35,450 bases of DNA from a candidate division Kazan bacterium RIFCSPLOWO2_01_FULL_48_13 (GCA_001771275.1 METE01000004.1:135819-171268), one strand, 5' to 3'. Shown: positions 26,977 to 35,450, counted from the stretch's first letter. The notes: a model not told the origin generated them from the letters alone. A program made the numbers and translations.

Positions 26977-28346
26977 GCCGGCTCTTGGATGGCAGCCGTG
27001 AGCTCGGTGGTTTTGTTGTCCAACCGTTCTTGCGACACTGCCTCAACATTCAACCGCAAGAGTGGTTCGTTGGAACTGGGTCTCACATTTAGCCACCAAT
27101 CGGAATAGGTCACCGTTAGGCCGTCCAACCAGTCGATAGCGCCATCAGCATATCTGGCAGCTAATTTCTGCATCATTAATTTGGGATCACTGACTTTAAA
27201 ATTGGTCTCGGGTATCTGATAGTATTGACGATAGGGTAATAAAATCTGGCTCAACGACTGCCCCCGCTTAGAGATTAGCGCCAGTACCATTACCGCTGCA
27301 ATTAAGCCAGAGTCGCCATTATAGTTGTCTTTAAAGAAGTAGTGGCCCGAATGCTCTCCTGCCAAAAATGCTCCATATTTTTTCATATCCGCTCGGATGT
27401 AAGCGTGTCCCACCTTGGTCCGATAAGCAGTAGCATGATGCTTGGCAATCACATCTCGCACATTCCATCCACAGATGGCGTTATGCAACACCACTCGAGT
27501 TCGATCTTGAGATAGGGTCTCATCAATTACTAACGCAGTGGTCTCCGATCCATTTACCCACTGGCCTTGGTCATCGACCAAGAACATCCGATCGGCATCA
27601 CCATCAAAAGCCAGACCCAAATCAGCCTCCATCTCCCTAACTTTGGCTTGCAGATCCAGCGTGTTCTTTGGCTCGATCGGACTTGGTAGATGATTAGGGA
27701 AATTGCCATCCGGCTCAAAATATAATTCGGTAACCTGAACAGGCAATCGCTTAAACAGCTCGTGTACGATCGGGCCCGCCACCCCATTACCAGCATCAAT
27801 CACTATCTTGAACGACCGCATAACTTGGGGATTAACAAATGATAACACATGGTTGACCCACCCAGGCAATAAATCAATCGGCGTAGTACCTTCTGGATTA
27901 ATATTAGATATTGGATATTGGACATTGAGATTGGCAACAATATTACCAATCTCTTGTAGTTCACCAGTTCCTCCTACTACTTCGCCGCCGCGCTTGAATA
28001 TCTTAAGACCGATCCACTCCTTGGGATTATGAGAGGCAGTAACATTGATAGTGATATCAAAATCCAAAGCGCCGGCTGCCCACGCCATCATATCGGTGCC
28101 AACTACTCCGCAGTCGGATACTTGGCAGCCCGCATCCATAAAACCACGACAGACTGCCCGATGAATCGCTAGGGCAGACAATCTAACATCCCTACCGATC
28201 GCTACGGTTTTACAATGAGAATACTCCTGAATTGCCTGAGCAATTAAGTAAGCGCCATCTTCGTTGAACTCCGTCGGATAAATGCCGCGAATATCATAAG
28301 CCCGAAAGATTGAACTATCTAAGCCCGGGCGATTACTATTCCCCAT
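26973..28346 (-). CDS. phosphomannomutase/phosphoglucomutase
   Basis: IFRAYDIRGIYP, TASHNPKEWIGLK, DAGNGVAGP, FDGDADRMFLVD, GEHSGHYFF. Confidence 0.95.
   Translation of the reverse strand: MGNSNRPGLDSSIFRAYDIRGIYPTEFNEDGAYLIAQAIQEYSHCKTVAIGRDVRLSALAIHRAVCRGFMDAGCQVSDCGVVGTDMMAWAAGALDFDITINVTASHNPKEWIGLKIFKRGGEVVGGTGELQEIGNIVANLNVQYPISNINPEGTTPIDLLPGWVNHVLSFVNPQVMRSFKIVIDAGNGVAGPIVHELFKRLPVQVTELYFEPDGNFPNHLPSPIEPKNTLDLQAKVREMEADLGLAFDGDADRMFLVDDQGQWVNGSETTALVIDETLSQDRTRVVLHNAICGWNVRDVIAKHHATAYRTKVGHAYIRADMKKYGAFLAGEHSGHYFFKDNYNGDSGLIAAVMVLALISKRGQSLSQILLPYRQYYQIPETNFKVSDPKLMMQKLAARYADGAIDWLDGLTVTYSDWWLNVRPSSNEPLLRLNVEAVSQERLDNKTTELTAAIQEPA
27893..27935. repeat. ATATTGGA-type degenerate repeat inside the phosphohexomutase gene
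   Basis: AATATTAGATATTGGATATTGGACATTGAGATTGG; translated as NLNVQYPISNI on the minus strand; similar to the intergenic copy near 200-260. Confidence 0.7.
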
Positions 28347-29008
28347 ACTTGTTTAGCTCCTTCCTGCCTTAATATTTTAGCGCACTCTTCGACCGTTGAA
28401 CCGGTGGCCACCACATCATCTACCACCACTACGATTTTACCCTCAACCAAGCTTGATTGTCCTCTTTTTAGGCGAAAAACCCCTTGAACATTGCTTCGCC
28501 GAGCTGGCTTCACCAAGCCGAACTGGGGTCGAGTGGACCGGGTACGGATCAGCGGGTCAGCCATCGTAACCACTAACCGTTTGGCCACTCCGCGCGCCAA
28601 TAGTTCCGCCTGGTTGAACCCCCGCTGCCAGTAGCGCCCTCGGTGGAGTGGCACTGGCACAATCAGATCAATCGGGTGATCGATCAACCGCACCGACCAC
28701 ACCATTAACTCCACCAGATAATCCGCCAAAACCCGCAAGCGACGATATTTAAGATTTAGAATCAGCCGGCGCAACGGATCCTGCCAATAACCACAGAGGA
28801 TGAGCCGAGAGAGGCCATTGGCCTGCCGGCAACTGGGACAGATTTTAAAACCCGGCGATAGCCGGCCACAGCGATAACAGAGCGGAGTTCTAACTAATGC
28901 TAAATTTTGCCAACACTCTTGGCATACCCACGCGCCGGGAGCTTTGCAATTGCCGCACCGAGGCGGAAAGATAATATCCCACAGCTGTTCTTTAAGCTGC
29001 TCCCACAC
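28319..29008 (-). CDS. comF: ComF family phosphoribosyltransferase-like protein
   Basis: CGNCKAPGAWVCQECW, CYRCGRLSPGFKICPSCR zinc motifs; VVVVDDVVATGSTVEECAKIL PRPP motif. Confidence 0.93.
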   Translation of the reverse strand: MWEQLKEQLWDIIFPPRCGNCKAPGAWVCQECWQNLALVRTPLCYRCGRLSPGFKICPSCRQANGLSRLILCGYWQDPLRRLILNLKYRRLRVLADYLVELMVWSVRLIDHPIDLIVPVPLHRGRYWQRGFNQAELLARGVAKRLVVTMADPLIRTRSTRPQFGLVKPARRSNVQGVFRLKRGQSSLVEGKIVVVVDDVVATGSTVEECAKILRQEGAKQVWGIVIARA

Positions 29009-31370
29009 TGATACCAGAATAGAAATATTTTAGAATCTGTTCGGCGCTCTGGCCATTGGCAGCCATATTATAAGAGCTCCACTGTGACAAGCCGACCCCG
29101 TGGCCATTGCCCTTACCGCTCAAAACAAAGTCAGGCGCATTACTGTCTCCGGTCACGCTAACAGTAAAGTTCATGCTCTTAACATAAGTACTATCGGTCA
29201 GATAATCGAATGTGTTAAGATCCATCGTGGCTCGCTTGCCAGTACTGGTAGCTAAAGTAACATTCCGCAACCGACCAGACGGATAGCGGTCGTCTATTGT
29301 CACCGCGATGATCGTCTCGCCCGCTCCCGCTCCCGCCTTTGCCAATTGATCGCTAAATCGATTCTGGATATAGCCTTGCGCCAAGGTCGCTTCCCAAGTA
29401 ACCGGCTTGGCGTACGGATCAATTACCCCAACAAGATACGGAATGGCCTTGGCAGAGTTGCCACTGCTCCAAACATTCTCCACACTTTCGGTTGCTCCAC
29501 CGCTGTCGGAGTGATAGTAGGTCAAAGCTGGTTGACCGTTGTACAGCGCTAACAGGCCCAGGGTGGCATCGACCGCCTGTGAAATACCCGGCCGATTAGT
29601 CTCGTGATTAAAGCCATAATAAACTTGATCGCGCGTATCATCGTAGATATCAAAAATGTCAGCCTTTGGGTCATTAATCCGCCGGACCGCAAAGGTCCGC
29701 GCCGCGATTACCTGCGCTTTGCGAGCTTCCAACGGCCAATTGTCGGGCACTTCCGCCAATCCCCTCAGATAGTCTTCCAGCTCCAACTCATTTACCAGCC
29801 AGACATTGCCACTATAACTCGACCGGCGGATAGTAACAATCCCCCGAAACCGATTATAGCTGCTGCTTACCCCATCATTGCTCACCGTAATAACAGAGTT
29901 CTTCAATGGAATAAACCTTAAATAATCCTCGACGGTTCGGGCCGCCCCATTGATATTAAGCGAATAGCCGCCATTCAGCGCCGTAGCTACCACCAGCTGA
30001 CTATCGGCAATTCTTTCCACCAGCCCCCGGCTATCGCCCCGTCTAATCACCATTCCGTTGCTGCTGCTGATCGTTATACTGCCAGTAGTCGAGCTTAGGC
30101 CCACCCGAATTGGCCGAATGAGCTTTAACTCTTCGTTAACTTTGATTTCCCAATAGATCCCCAGGTCGTCCATCCAGGCGACATTCTCTACTACCGGCCG
30201 AAAATATTCTTTATATTCACCCACCTGCTCTGGCGCTTTAATAGAAAAACTGAACCGTCCTGTCTCACCGGGGGCAATGTCCCGATCAACTTTTGCCGCT
30301 CGATTATTGCTTAACCAACTCGAATGGTAAAACAAGCTTTCGCGGTCTAAAACCCGGGCAGTTCCTAATTTGGTAGCGTTCTCTCCCGTAGCTTTCCAGA
30401 CCGTATTGCCTTTGTTGATCAGTTCGACCCAGAGCGTCGCTTCGGCCCCGGGCGTAAGTGATACCGGATCGGACTGCCGCATAAACCCCGCCGAGTAGAT
30501 CGCTGGCTGTACCGTTATCTCCACCACAAAATTAGATTTCGGCAGCCACGCCAAACCCTCTACCACTACCGCAAAGTTCTCTACATACTTACCAGGCTTA
30601 GCCGGCGCGCTAATCGTCAAATTAAACTCTCCCGTTCCCCCTGGGGCCACCGGAGATATAGTCGCGGTCGTTCGATTGTCGCTTAACCAGCTGCTCGCTT
30701 TAAAGGGACTCTTTCTATCAAATGGCTTGGCGGTACCGACTTTGACTGCATTTGGCCCGCTATTGGACCAAGTAATGTCACCCGTATTTTTGAATTTAAG
30801 ATGAAGTGATTGAACCTCACCCGCTTTAATAACAACCGGGTTCGGCGCCGCTACTATCTCACCGGTAATGGCAGCTGGGATAGCATTAACATCAACATAA
30901 AATTCAAATCCCTCAAACCACGCCACCCCCTCGGCGACCAGACCAAAATACTCTCGGTAGTTGCCCGCCGTGTTGGTTCCGAGAGTAATCTCAAACACGA
31001 ACCGCCCCACATTGCCGGGCGCAATTTCTGCTTCTGTCATACTGGCCACTCGATTGTCGCTTAACCAGCCGACCGCCCGAAGATTGCTCCCGCGGTCTCT
31101 TTTGCGTACCGTGCCGATCTTGACCGCATTATCACCAGAGTTTTTCCAAACAGCGGCTCCGGTATTTTTGATCTCTACCCAAATCTGTTTGGTCTCTCCC
31201 GTTTTTAAACTAACCCTCTCCGCCTGAGCCACCCACTGGGCGGTATAATCCGAAGCGGATATTGCCAGCTGCACCGAACCCAGCCCAAGAGTCAGGGCCA
31301 ACAAAAATATCCCCGAAAGTTGTGAATATCTTATCACCATCAATCTAATTTTCCTCTGTAAATTAATCAT
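28992..31370 (-). CDS. SpoIID/LytB-domain protein with three N-terminal NBR1-type Ig-like repeats
   Basis: LAEVPDNWPLEARKAQVIAARTFAVRR...YHSDSGGATESVENVW...GKGNGHGVGLSQWSSYNMA; three repeats of NTGxxxWxxxGxNAVKxGT...W...PGxxGxFxxxI. Confidence 0.9.
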   Translation of the reverse strand: MINLQRKIRLMVIRYSQLSGIFLLALTLGLGSVQLAISASDYTAQWVAQAERVSLKTGETKQIWVEIKNTGAAVWKNSGDNAVKIGTVRKRDRGSNLRAVGWLSDNRVASMTEAEIAPGNVGRFVFEITLGTNTAGNYREYFGLVAEGVAWFEGFEFYVDVNAIPAAITGEIVAAPNPVVIKAGEVQSLHLKFKNTGDITWSNSGPNAVKVGTAKPFDRKSPFKASSWLSDNRTTATISPVAPGGTGEFNLTISAPAKPGKYVENFAVVVEGLAWLPKSNFVVEITVQPAIYSAGFMRQSDPVSLTPGAEATLWVELINKGNTVWKATGENATKLGTARVLDRESLFYHSSWLSNNRAAKVDRDIAPGETGRFSFSIKAPEQVGEYKEYFRPVVENVAWMDDLGIYWEIKVNEELKLIRPIRVGLSSTTGSITISSSNGMVIRRGDSRGLVERIADSQLVVATALNGGYSLNINGAARTVEDYLRFIPLKNSVITVSNDGVSSSYNRFRGIVTIRRSSYSGNVWLVNELELEDYLRGLAEVPDNWPLEARKAQVIAARTFAVRRINDPKADIFDIYDDTRDQVYYGFNHETNRPGISQAVDATLGLLALYNGQPALTYYHSDSGGATESVENVWSSGNSAKAIPYLVGVIDPYAKPVTWEATLAQGYIQNRFSDQLAKAGAGAGETIIAVTIDDRYPSGRLRNVTLATSTGKRATMDLNTFDYLTDSTYVKSMNFTVSVTGDSNAPDFVLSGKGNGHGVGLSQWSSYNMAANGQSAEQILKYFYSGISVGAA

Positions 31371-31426
31371 AGATTAATCTGCCCAAATTACCAAAATATT
31401 GACCCTTATATATAATGGTAGTGCAG

Positions 31427-31852
31427 ATGAAGATTAGTGACTCAGTCCAAATATTTACCCGCTCAACCAACCGTCGGCTACCGACCAGCTTGACCGACCC
31501 CGAAGATGAGCTGATAGAAACTCCAGACGAGTTAGAACTGCCGATTGATGTGGCTCGTCGTGGCCAGAACCTTATTATTATGGCTCCGATTGTTGGGGCG
31601 GATGCCTCCGACATTAGTGTTACCGTCAATCAAGACATTCTATTTATCCACAAGGGCGCTACCCCTCCTCCCAGTCGGATGGATACCTACTATACTAAAG
31701 AGTGCCACTGGGGGCCGATCGCCCGAGAAGTTCACCTGCCCCTCTCGGTGGATGCCGACAATATCCAGGCGGCGCTCAAAGACGGCATACTAACTATTAC
31801 CCTGCCAATAATTAAATCAACCAGCCGAACCAAAGTAATCAAAATCCGATGA
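31427..31852 (+). CDS. Hsp20/alpha-crystallin family small heat-shock protein
   Basis: LIIMAPIVGADASDISVTVNQDILFIHKG...REVHLPLSVDADNIQAALKDGILTITLPI. Confidence 0.92.
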   Translation: MKISDSVQIFTRSTNRRLPTSLTDPEDELIETPDELELPIDVARRGQNLIIMAPIVGADASDISVTVNQDILFIHKGATPPPSRMDTYYTKECHWGPIAREVHLPLSVDADNIQAALKDGILTITLPIIKSTSRTKVIKIR

Positions 31853-32712
31853 GAAAGATTACCAAAGGAGTTATCGCCATCGCCGGATTCGGCACCCGGT
31901 TCCTTCCGGCCACCAAGACCGTACCCAAAGAGATGCTGCCGATTATCGATAAACCGATCATCCAGTACATCGTGGAAGAGATGGTGGAAGCCGGGGTCAA
32001 AGACATCATCTTAGTTACCAGCTGGCAGAAACGGGCGGTAGAAGATCACTTTGATCGGGCTCACGAAGTCGAAGAGCATCTCCAAAGCACCGGCAAGGCC
32101 GCTCTGCTCAACCAACTGCGCCGAATTGATAAACTGGCTAATTTTATATATATAAGGCAGAAAGGCGGCCGCGGCAATGGGGCGGCCATCCTCTCCGCTC
32201 AAAGCGTGGTTGGCGAAGAGCCATTTTTAGCAGCTTTCGGTGACGACTTAATCAAAACTAAGTCGGGTTACCCCTCGTTCAGCAAACAGCTGGTCGAAGA
32301 GTACACTCAGCATGGAACCGCTGTGCTGGGTGCTCAGCCAGTCGCCGCCGATCAAGCTCACAAGTACGGTATTATCGAAACCGATCCCCAAACGGGCTTA
32401 GTTAGCAAGCTAATCGAGAAACCAACTCGAGAGCAAACCAAATCTACTCTGGCCAGTTTTGGCCGCTATCTGCTGACCCCCGAGATTTTTGGCTATCTTA
32501 AAAAAACCGGCGCGGGCAAGAGTGGTGAGATTTGGCTGGCTGATGGTATTGCCGATATGTTAAAAAAATATCCGGTGCGTGTGTGCCAGATCAAGGGCGG
32601 CCAATGGTATACTACAGGTGATCCCGTTAGCTACTTCCGGACACTCCTCGCTTACAGTATGGATCATCCGGAACTGAAAAAGGAATTGAAGGAGTTTGTT
32701 AAAAAACTATGA
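31849..32712 (+). CDS. galU: UTP--glucose-1-phosphate uridylyltransferase
   Basis: KGVIAIAGFGTRFLPATKTVPKEMLPIIDKPIIQYIVEEMVEAGVKDIILVT. Confidence 0.95.
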   Translation: MRKITKGVIAIAGFGTRFLPATKTVPKEMLPIIDKPIIQYIVEEMVEAGVKDIILVTSWQKRAVEDHFDRAHEVEEHLQSTGKAALLNQLRRIDKLANFIYIRQKGGRGNGAAILSAQSVVGEEPFLAAFGDDLIKTKSGYPSFSKQLVEEYTQHGTAVLGAQPVAADQAHKYGIIETDPQTGLVSKLIEKPTREQTKSTLASFGRYLLTPEIFGYLKKTGAGKSGEIWLADGIADMLKKYPVRVCQIKGGQWYTTGDPVSYFRTLLAYSMDHPELKKELKEFVKKL

Positions 32713-34046
32713 AAAAACTGACCTCCATTCTATCGCTGTCATTGATTTCTGTGCTGATTCTCACGGCCGCGGGTTGCGCCACTCGCTCAACCGGCAGCCA
32801 AGTAAAGATCGACGACACCACCCCGATCGTGCTGCAATACGACCGGCTGTTTGACGATAGCACGGTCTTAGATGAAACGATCAAACGCTACCAGGAAGAT
32901 CATCCCAATATTACAGTAGTAGTTCGCAAGGTAAATCTGCAGCCCGGCGAAACCATCTACGACTATCAAGCCGACCTGATCAAGCAGATCGCGGATGGCA
33001 ATGGCCCGGATATGTTTATGATTCATAACGACTGGCTACCGTACAACAAAAACCACATCAGCCCGATGCCCGCCGAAATGATGAACACCCAAACCTACAG
33101 CGACACCTTCTACCAGGTGGCAATAGATGATTTCGTGGATGCTAATCGCATCTATGCCGTTCCCTACTACCTGGATAATCTCATGCTGTTTTACAACTCC
33201 GACATCTTTGACGAGGCAGGTATCCGCCGTCCGCCTCAAACCTGGCAGGAGCTGGTGGATATGGTGCCCAAACTAACCCAATACGGCACAGGCGATACCA
33301 TAAAGCAATCAGCGATCCCGCTCGGGGTAGCCGATAGCATCCCTCGCTTTGCCGAGATATTAGCCGCTCTAATTATGCAGTACGGCGGCGAGATGACCAC
33401 CGCCGATCACACTAAATCCACCTTCGATCTGCCGGCGCCCAATTCCAACCCCCCGTATTTCTCCGGCCGGGAGGCATTGCAGTTCTATACCGATTTCGCT
33501 AATCCCAAATCGGCTGTCTACACTTACACCGACGCTAAAAACAGCGACGGATCGTTTAAGTTCCCCATTGATGTTCAGGCATTTATGGAGGGCAAGGCCG
33601 CTATGATGATCGGTTATGCCTATCAGGTAGCCAACATCAAGAAGTTTGCTCCCAACCTAACTTTCGAGACTACTGCTCTGCCGCAGCTGCGACCGGGTGA
33701 GCCGCTGACTGTTGCTAACTATTGGGGTGAAACAGTTTCTAAAAACTCTAAACACCCCAACGAAGCCTGGGACTTTATCAATTTCGTAGTAAAAAACCAA
33801 TACAATTACGCTTGGGCCAGCCAGCGGGTACCCGCCACTAAAGACAGCCGCGATTCATATATCGATCGGCAATATTACGGCCCGGTGGCCCAACAGGCCA
33901 ATAATAGCAAGTCGTGGTATCGCCACAACTCGCCGGCAGTAGAAGAGATCTTTGGTCAAATGGTCAACAGCGTCCTGCACAGCGGGGTCGCTGTATCAAC
34001 CGCGATCGACACAGCCGCCCGCGACATTAATAAACTATCCTCCTAA
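32709..34046 (+). CDS. ABC-type sugar-binding (extracellular solute-binding) lipoprotein
   Basis: Lipobox LTAAGC; ADGNGPDMFMIHNDWLPYN, AVPYYLDNLMLFYNSDIFDEAGIRRPPQTWQELVDM, NEAWDFINFVV. Confidence 0.9.
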   Translation: MKKLTSILSLSLISVLILTAAGCATRSTGSQVKIDDTTPIVLQYDRLFDDSTVLDETIKRYQEDHPNITVVVRKVNLQPGETIYDYQADLIKQIADGNGPDMFMIHNDWLPYNKNHISPMPAEMMNTQTYSDTFYQVAIDDFVDANRIYAVPYYLDNLMLFYNSDIFDEAGIRRPPQTWQELVDMVPKLTQYGTGDTIKQSAIPLGVADSIPRFAEILAALIMQYGGEMTTADHTKSTFDLPAPNSNPPYFSGREALQFYTDFANPKSAVYTYTDAKNSDGSFKFPIDVQAFMEGKAAMMIGYAYQVANIKKFAPNLTFETTALPQLRPGEPLTVANYWGETVSKNSKHPNEAWDFINFVVKNQYNYAWASQRVPATKDSRDSYIDRQYYGPVAQQANNSKSWYRHNSPAVEEIFGQMVNSVLHSGVAVSTAIDTAARDINKLSS

Positions 34047-34048
34047 CT

Positions 34049-34282
34049 ATGCCGGCTCTGTGGGATTTGATCGATAAGCTAACCAAATCGGCCAACCACA
34101 TTGGCGGCGGGATCTTGTCAATTAGTGGAGCCGTAATAGTGGTGGCTTTGATTTGGGGTGGCATTCAGTATATGAACAACCCGGAGGCTGGCAAAAAAAC
34201 ACTCATCGGCGCGATTATCGGTCTACTAGTGGTTACTCTGTCATACTGGTTATTCGCGATGATTGTTAGCGTGCTAAAATAG
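34049..34282 (+). CDS. TrbC/VirB2-like small membrane protein
   Basis: Two TM helices around WGGIQYMNNPEAGKKTLIGAIIGLLVVTLSYWL. Confidence 0.75.
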   Translation: MPALWDLIDKLTKSANHIGGGILSISGAVIVVALIWGGIQYMNNPEAGKKTLIGAIIGLLVVTLSYWLFAMIVSVLK

Positions 34283-34315
34283 CCAGCTGGAGCACTTTTA
34301 GCTAAAGCGGTTTAC

Positions 34316-34324
34316 TGCTATAAT
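34316..34324 (+). promoter_or_regulatory. extended -10 promoter for the 117-aa pilin-like gene
   Basis: TGCTATAAT; strong GAAAGGGGAAG RBS before ATG 34365. Confidence 0.6.
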
Positions 34325-34364
34325 ATCAATGATTTAATTAGTCTTATTAAGAAAGGGGAAGTCT

Positions 34365-34718
34365 ATGAGCAAGTTCCAAAAGATCGGCAGCGTTGTGGGT
34401 ACGATAGTTGCCGCCATTGGGCAAGCCGGAGTGGTTTTCGCCCAAAGTGATATAAGAGTAGTAAACCCAACGCAAGTAGGGGGGAGCAGTTTCTCGGCAA
34501 TCATCACCATCATCAAAACAGTCGGCGGATGGATGATGACTTTGGCCGGCGCTTTGGCAGTTATCTATCTTATCTACGGTGGCATTATGTATATTACTGG
34601 TGGAGAGAAGGGCGCTGAGAAGGCCAAGACTATGATCATCAACTCCATTACCGGTTTAGTGATCGTGGCATTGTCCTACTTAATAGCCAACATGGTGTTA
34701 AACGCTATCGGCGCTTAA
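34365..34718 (+). CDS. TrbC/VirB2-like pilin-like protein with signal peptide
   Basis: Signal-like N-terminus ending VVFAQSD; LIYGGIMYITGGEKGAEKAKTMIINSITGLVIVALSYLIANMV. Confidence 0.85.
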   Translation: MSKFQKIGSVVGTIVAAIGQAGVVFAQSDIRVVNPTQVGGSSFSAIITIIKTVGGWMMTLAGALAVIYLIYGGIMYITGGEKGAEKAKTMIINSITGLVIVALSYLIANMVLNAIGA

Positions 34719-34742
34719 CCCCATACTGCTACGCATTCAATT

Positions 34743-34773
34743 CAAAAGCTCCGGCCAACCGGAGCTTTTGTTT
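34743..34773 (+). terminator. Rho-independent terminator
   Basis: CAAAAGCTCCGG-CCAA-CCGGAGCTTTTG then TTT; perfect 12-bp stem. Confidence 0.9.
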
Positions 34774-34800
34774 AACACCAAATCCCCTCGACCCCTTTCC

Positions 34801-34826
34801 CAGGGTTCGAATCCCTCCGACAACCA
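34801..34826 (+). pseudogene. orphan tRNA 3'-end fragment (T-arm, acceptor 3' half, CCA)
   Basis: CAGGGTTCGAATCCCTCCGACAACCA; no matching 5' acceptor or anticodon arm upstream. Confidence 0.6.
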
Positions 34827-34830
34827 AATA

Positions 34831-34864
34831 AAAAATACCACCCACCAATGCGGGTGTTATTTTT
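34831..34864. terminator. bidirectional terminator-like hairpin
   Basis: AAAAATACCACCC-ACCAATGC-GGGTGTTATTTTT. Confidence 0.75.
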
Positions 34865-34865
34865 T

Positions 34866-34942
34866 TGGCGCGCCCGGAGGGATTCGAACCCCCGACCTGT
34901 CGGTCCGTAGCCGACCGCTCTGATCCCCTGAGCTACGGGCGC
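34866..34942 (-). tRNA. tRNA-Arg (anticodon ACG), CCA encoded
   Basis: Minus strand GCGCCCG...CGGGCGC acceptor stem, GTCGG-CTACGGA-CCGAC anticodon arm, GGGTTCGAATCCC T-arm. Confidence 0.95.
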
Positions 34943-34998
34943 ACATAAATGTACCAGATGTCTGCCTAATTTTCCGGTCTCATCACTGTCGCTGAACG

Positions 34999-35111
34999 CA
35001 CTTCGTCTCGTCCCTCGTAGTCCAATCTATATCGGAATCCTCCTTCGCTCTTTGAGCTTCGGGCGGACAGGGAGGATAGACATCATAATTCCGATGAGAC
35101 TGGACGAAGTG
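34999..35111. repeat. 113-bp imperfect palindromic element
   Basis: Arms CACTTCGTC...GTCCA...ATCGGAAT..ATCCTCC and GGAGGAT..ATTCCGAT..TGGACGAAGTG. Confidence 0.75.
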
Positions 35112-35133
35112 GGAAGCTACGGGCGCATAAGAT

Positions 35134-35448
35134 TCAGATTTTCAGGAATCGATTGATCCTATCAATCAAGTCTTCCTGCTGATTCTTGGATTCCGGGATC
35201 TGATTACCTAATGCTCCCCGAACCTGCTCAATCAACTCCGGGAGGATAACCAATGAGATTACCGGCATAAACCTTTGGGTAGAAATTAGATTCAACTTAA
35301 TCGCCCCATCTGACTGCGATATCCAGAAAGTTTTCAGCTGATCGTAAGCCAAGGCCCGCTTGCCAATCGTTACTCCCTGGCTATCAATTCGACAGCCCAC
35401 TTTCTCCGGTGACATTCTACCCGATAAGTATAGTGCCACTCCCACCAT
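35134..35448 (-). CDS. hypothetical protein, ORF runs to the window edge
   Basis: 104-aa ORF; probably incomplete at its N-terminus. Confidence 0.5.
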   Translation of the reverse strand: MVGVALYLSGRMSPEKVGCRIDSQGVTIGKRALAYDQLKTFWISQSDGAIKLNLISTQRFMPVISLVILPELIEQVRGALGNQIPESKNQQEDLIDRINRFLKI

Positions 35449-35450
35449 AA

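Noticed and set aside
34049-34718. A type IV secretion locus
   Set aside because: Only two TrbC/VirB2-like ORFs are seen; no VirB4/VirB6/VirD4-type genes in the window.
1-35450. Alternative genetic code (TGA as Gly/Trp) as in some CPR lineages
   Set aside because: efp, hsp20, galU and clpC end naturally at TGA with expected protein lengths.

Overview
The window looks like a compact chromosomal segment of a small-genome bacterium, probably Patescibacteria/CPR (inferred from gene order, the missing rplI after rpsR, TrbC-like pilins, and NBR1-type Ig surface proteins). Standard TGA/TAA/TAG stops are used. The core genes are rpsF-ssb-rpsR-efp, ychF, a PIN-TRAM protein, clpC, nusA, yraN, rnhB, rplS, dnaE, leuS, trpS, a phosphohexomutase, comF, a SpoIID protein, hsp20 and galU. 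A solute-binding lipoprotein and two TrbC/VirB2-like small membrane proteins follow. Three complete tRNAs with encoded CCA are present on the minus strand: Ser-GGA, Ala-GGC and Arg-ACG. The less ordinary content falls into four groups. (1) An HTH + LAGLIDADG-like ORF has a stop codon that directly abuts the 5' nucleotide of tRNA-Ala, with a degenerate Nudix-like ORF 14 nt after the tRNA. (2) Repeat/palindrome sequences are translated in frame inside leuS and the phosphohexomutase. (3) Several 60-115 bp intergenic palindromes occur, one of them bounded by a duplicated 5' end of tRNA-Arg. (4) An orphan tRNA 3' fragment lies next to tRNA-Arg. No CRISPR array, transposase or recognisable defence cassette was seen. 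No search or folding software was used; all family names come from reading motifs.
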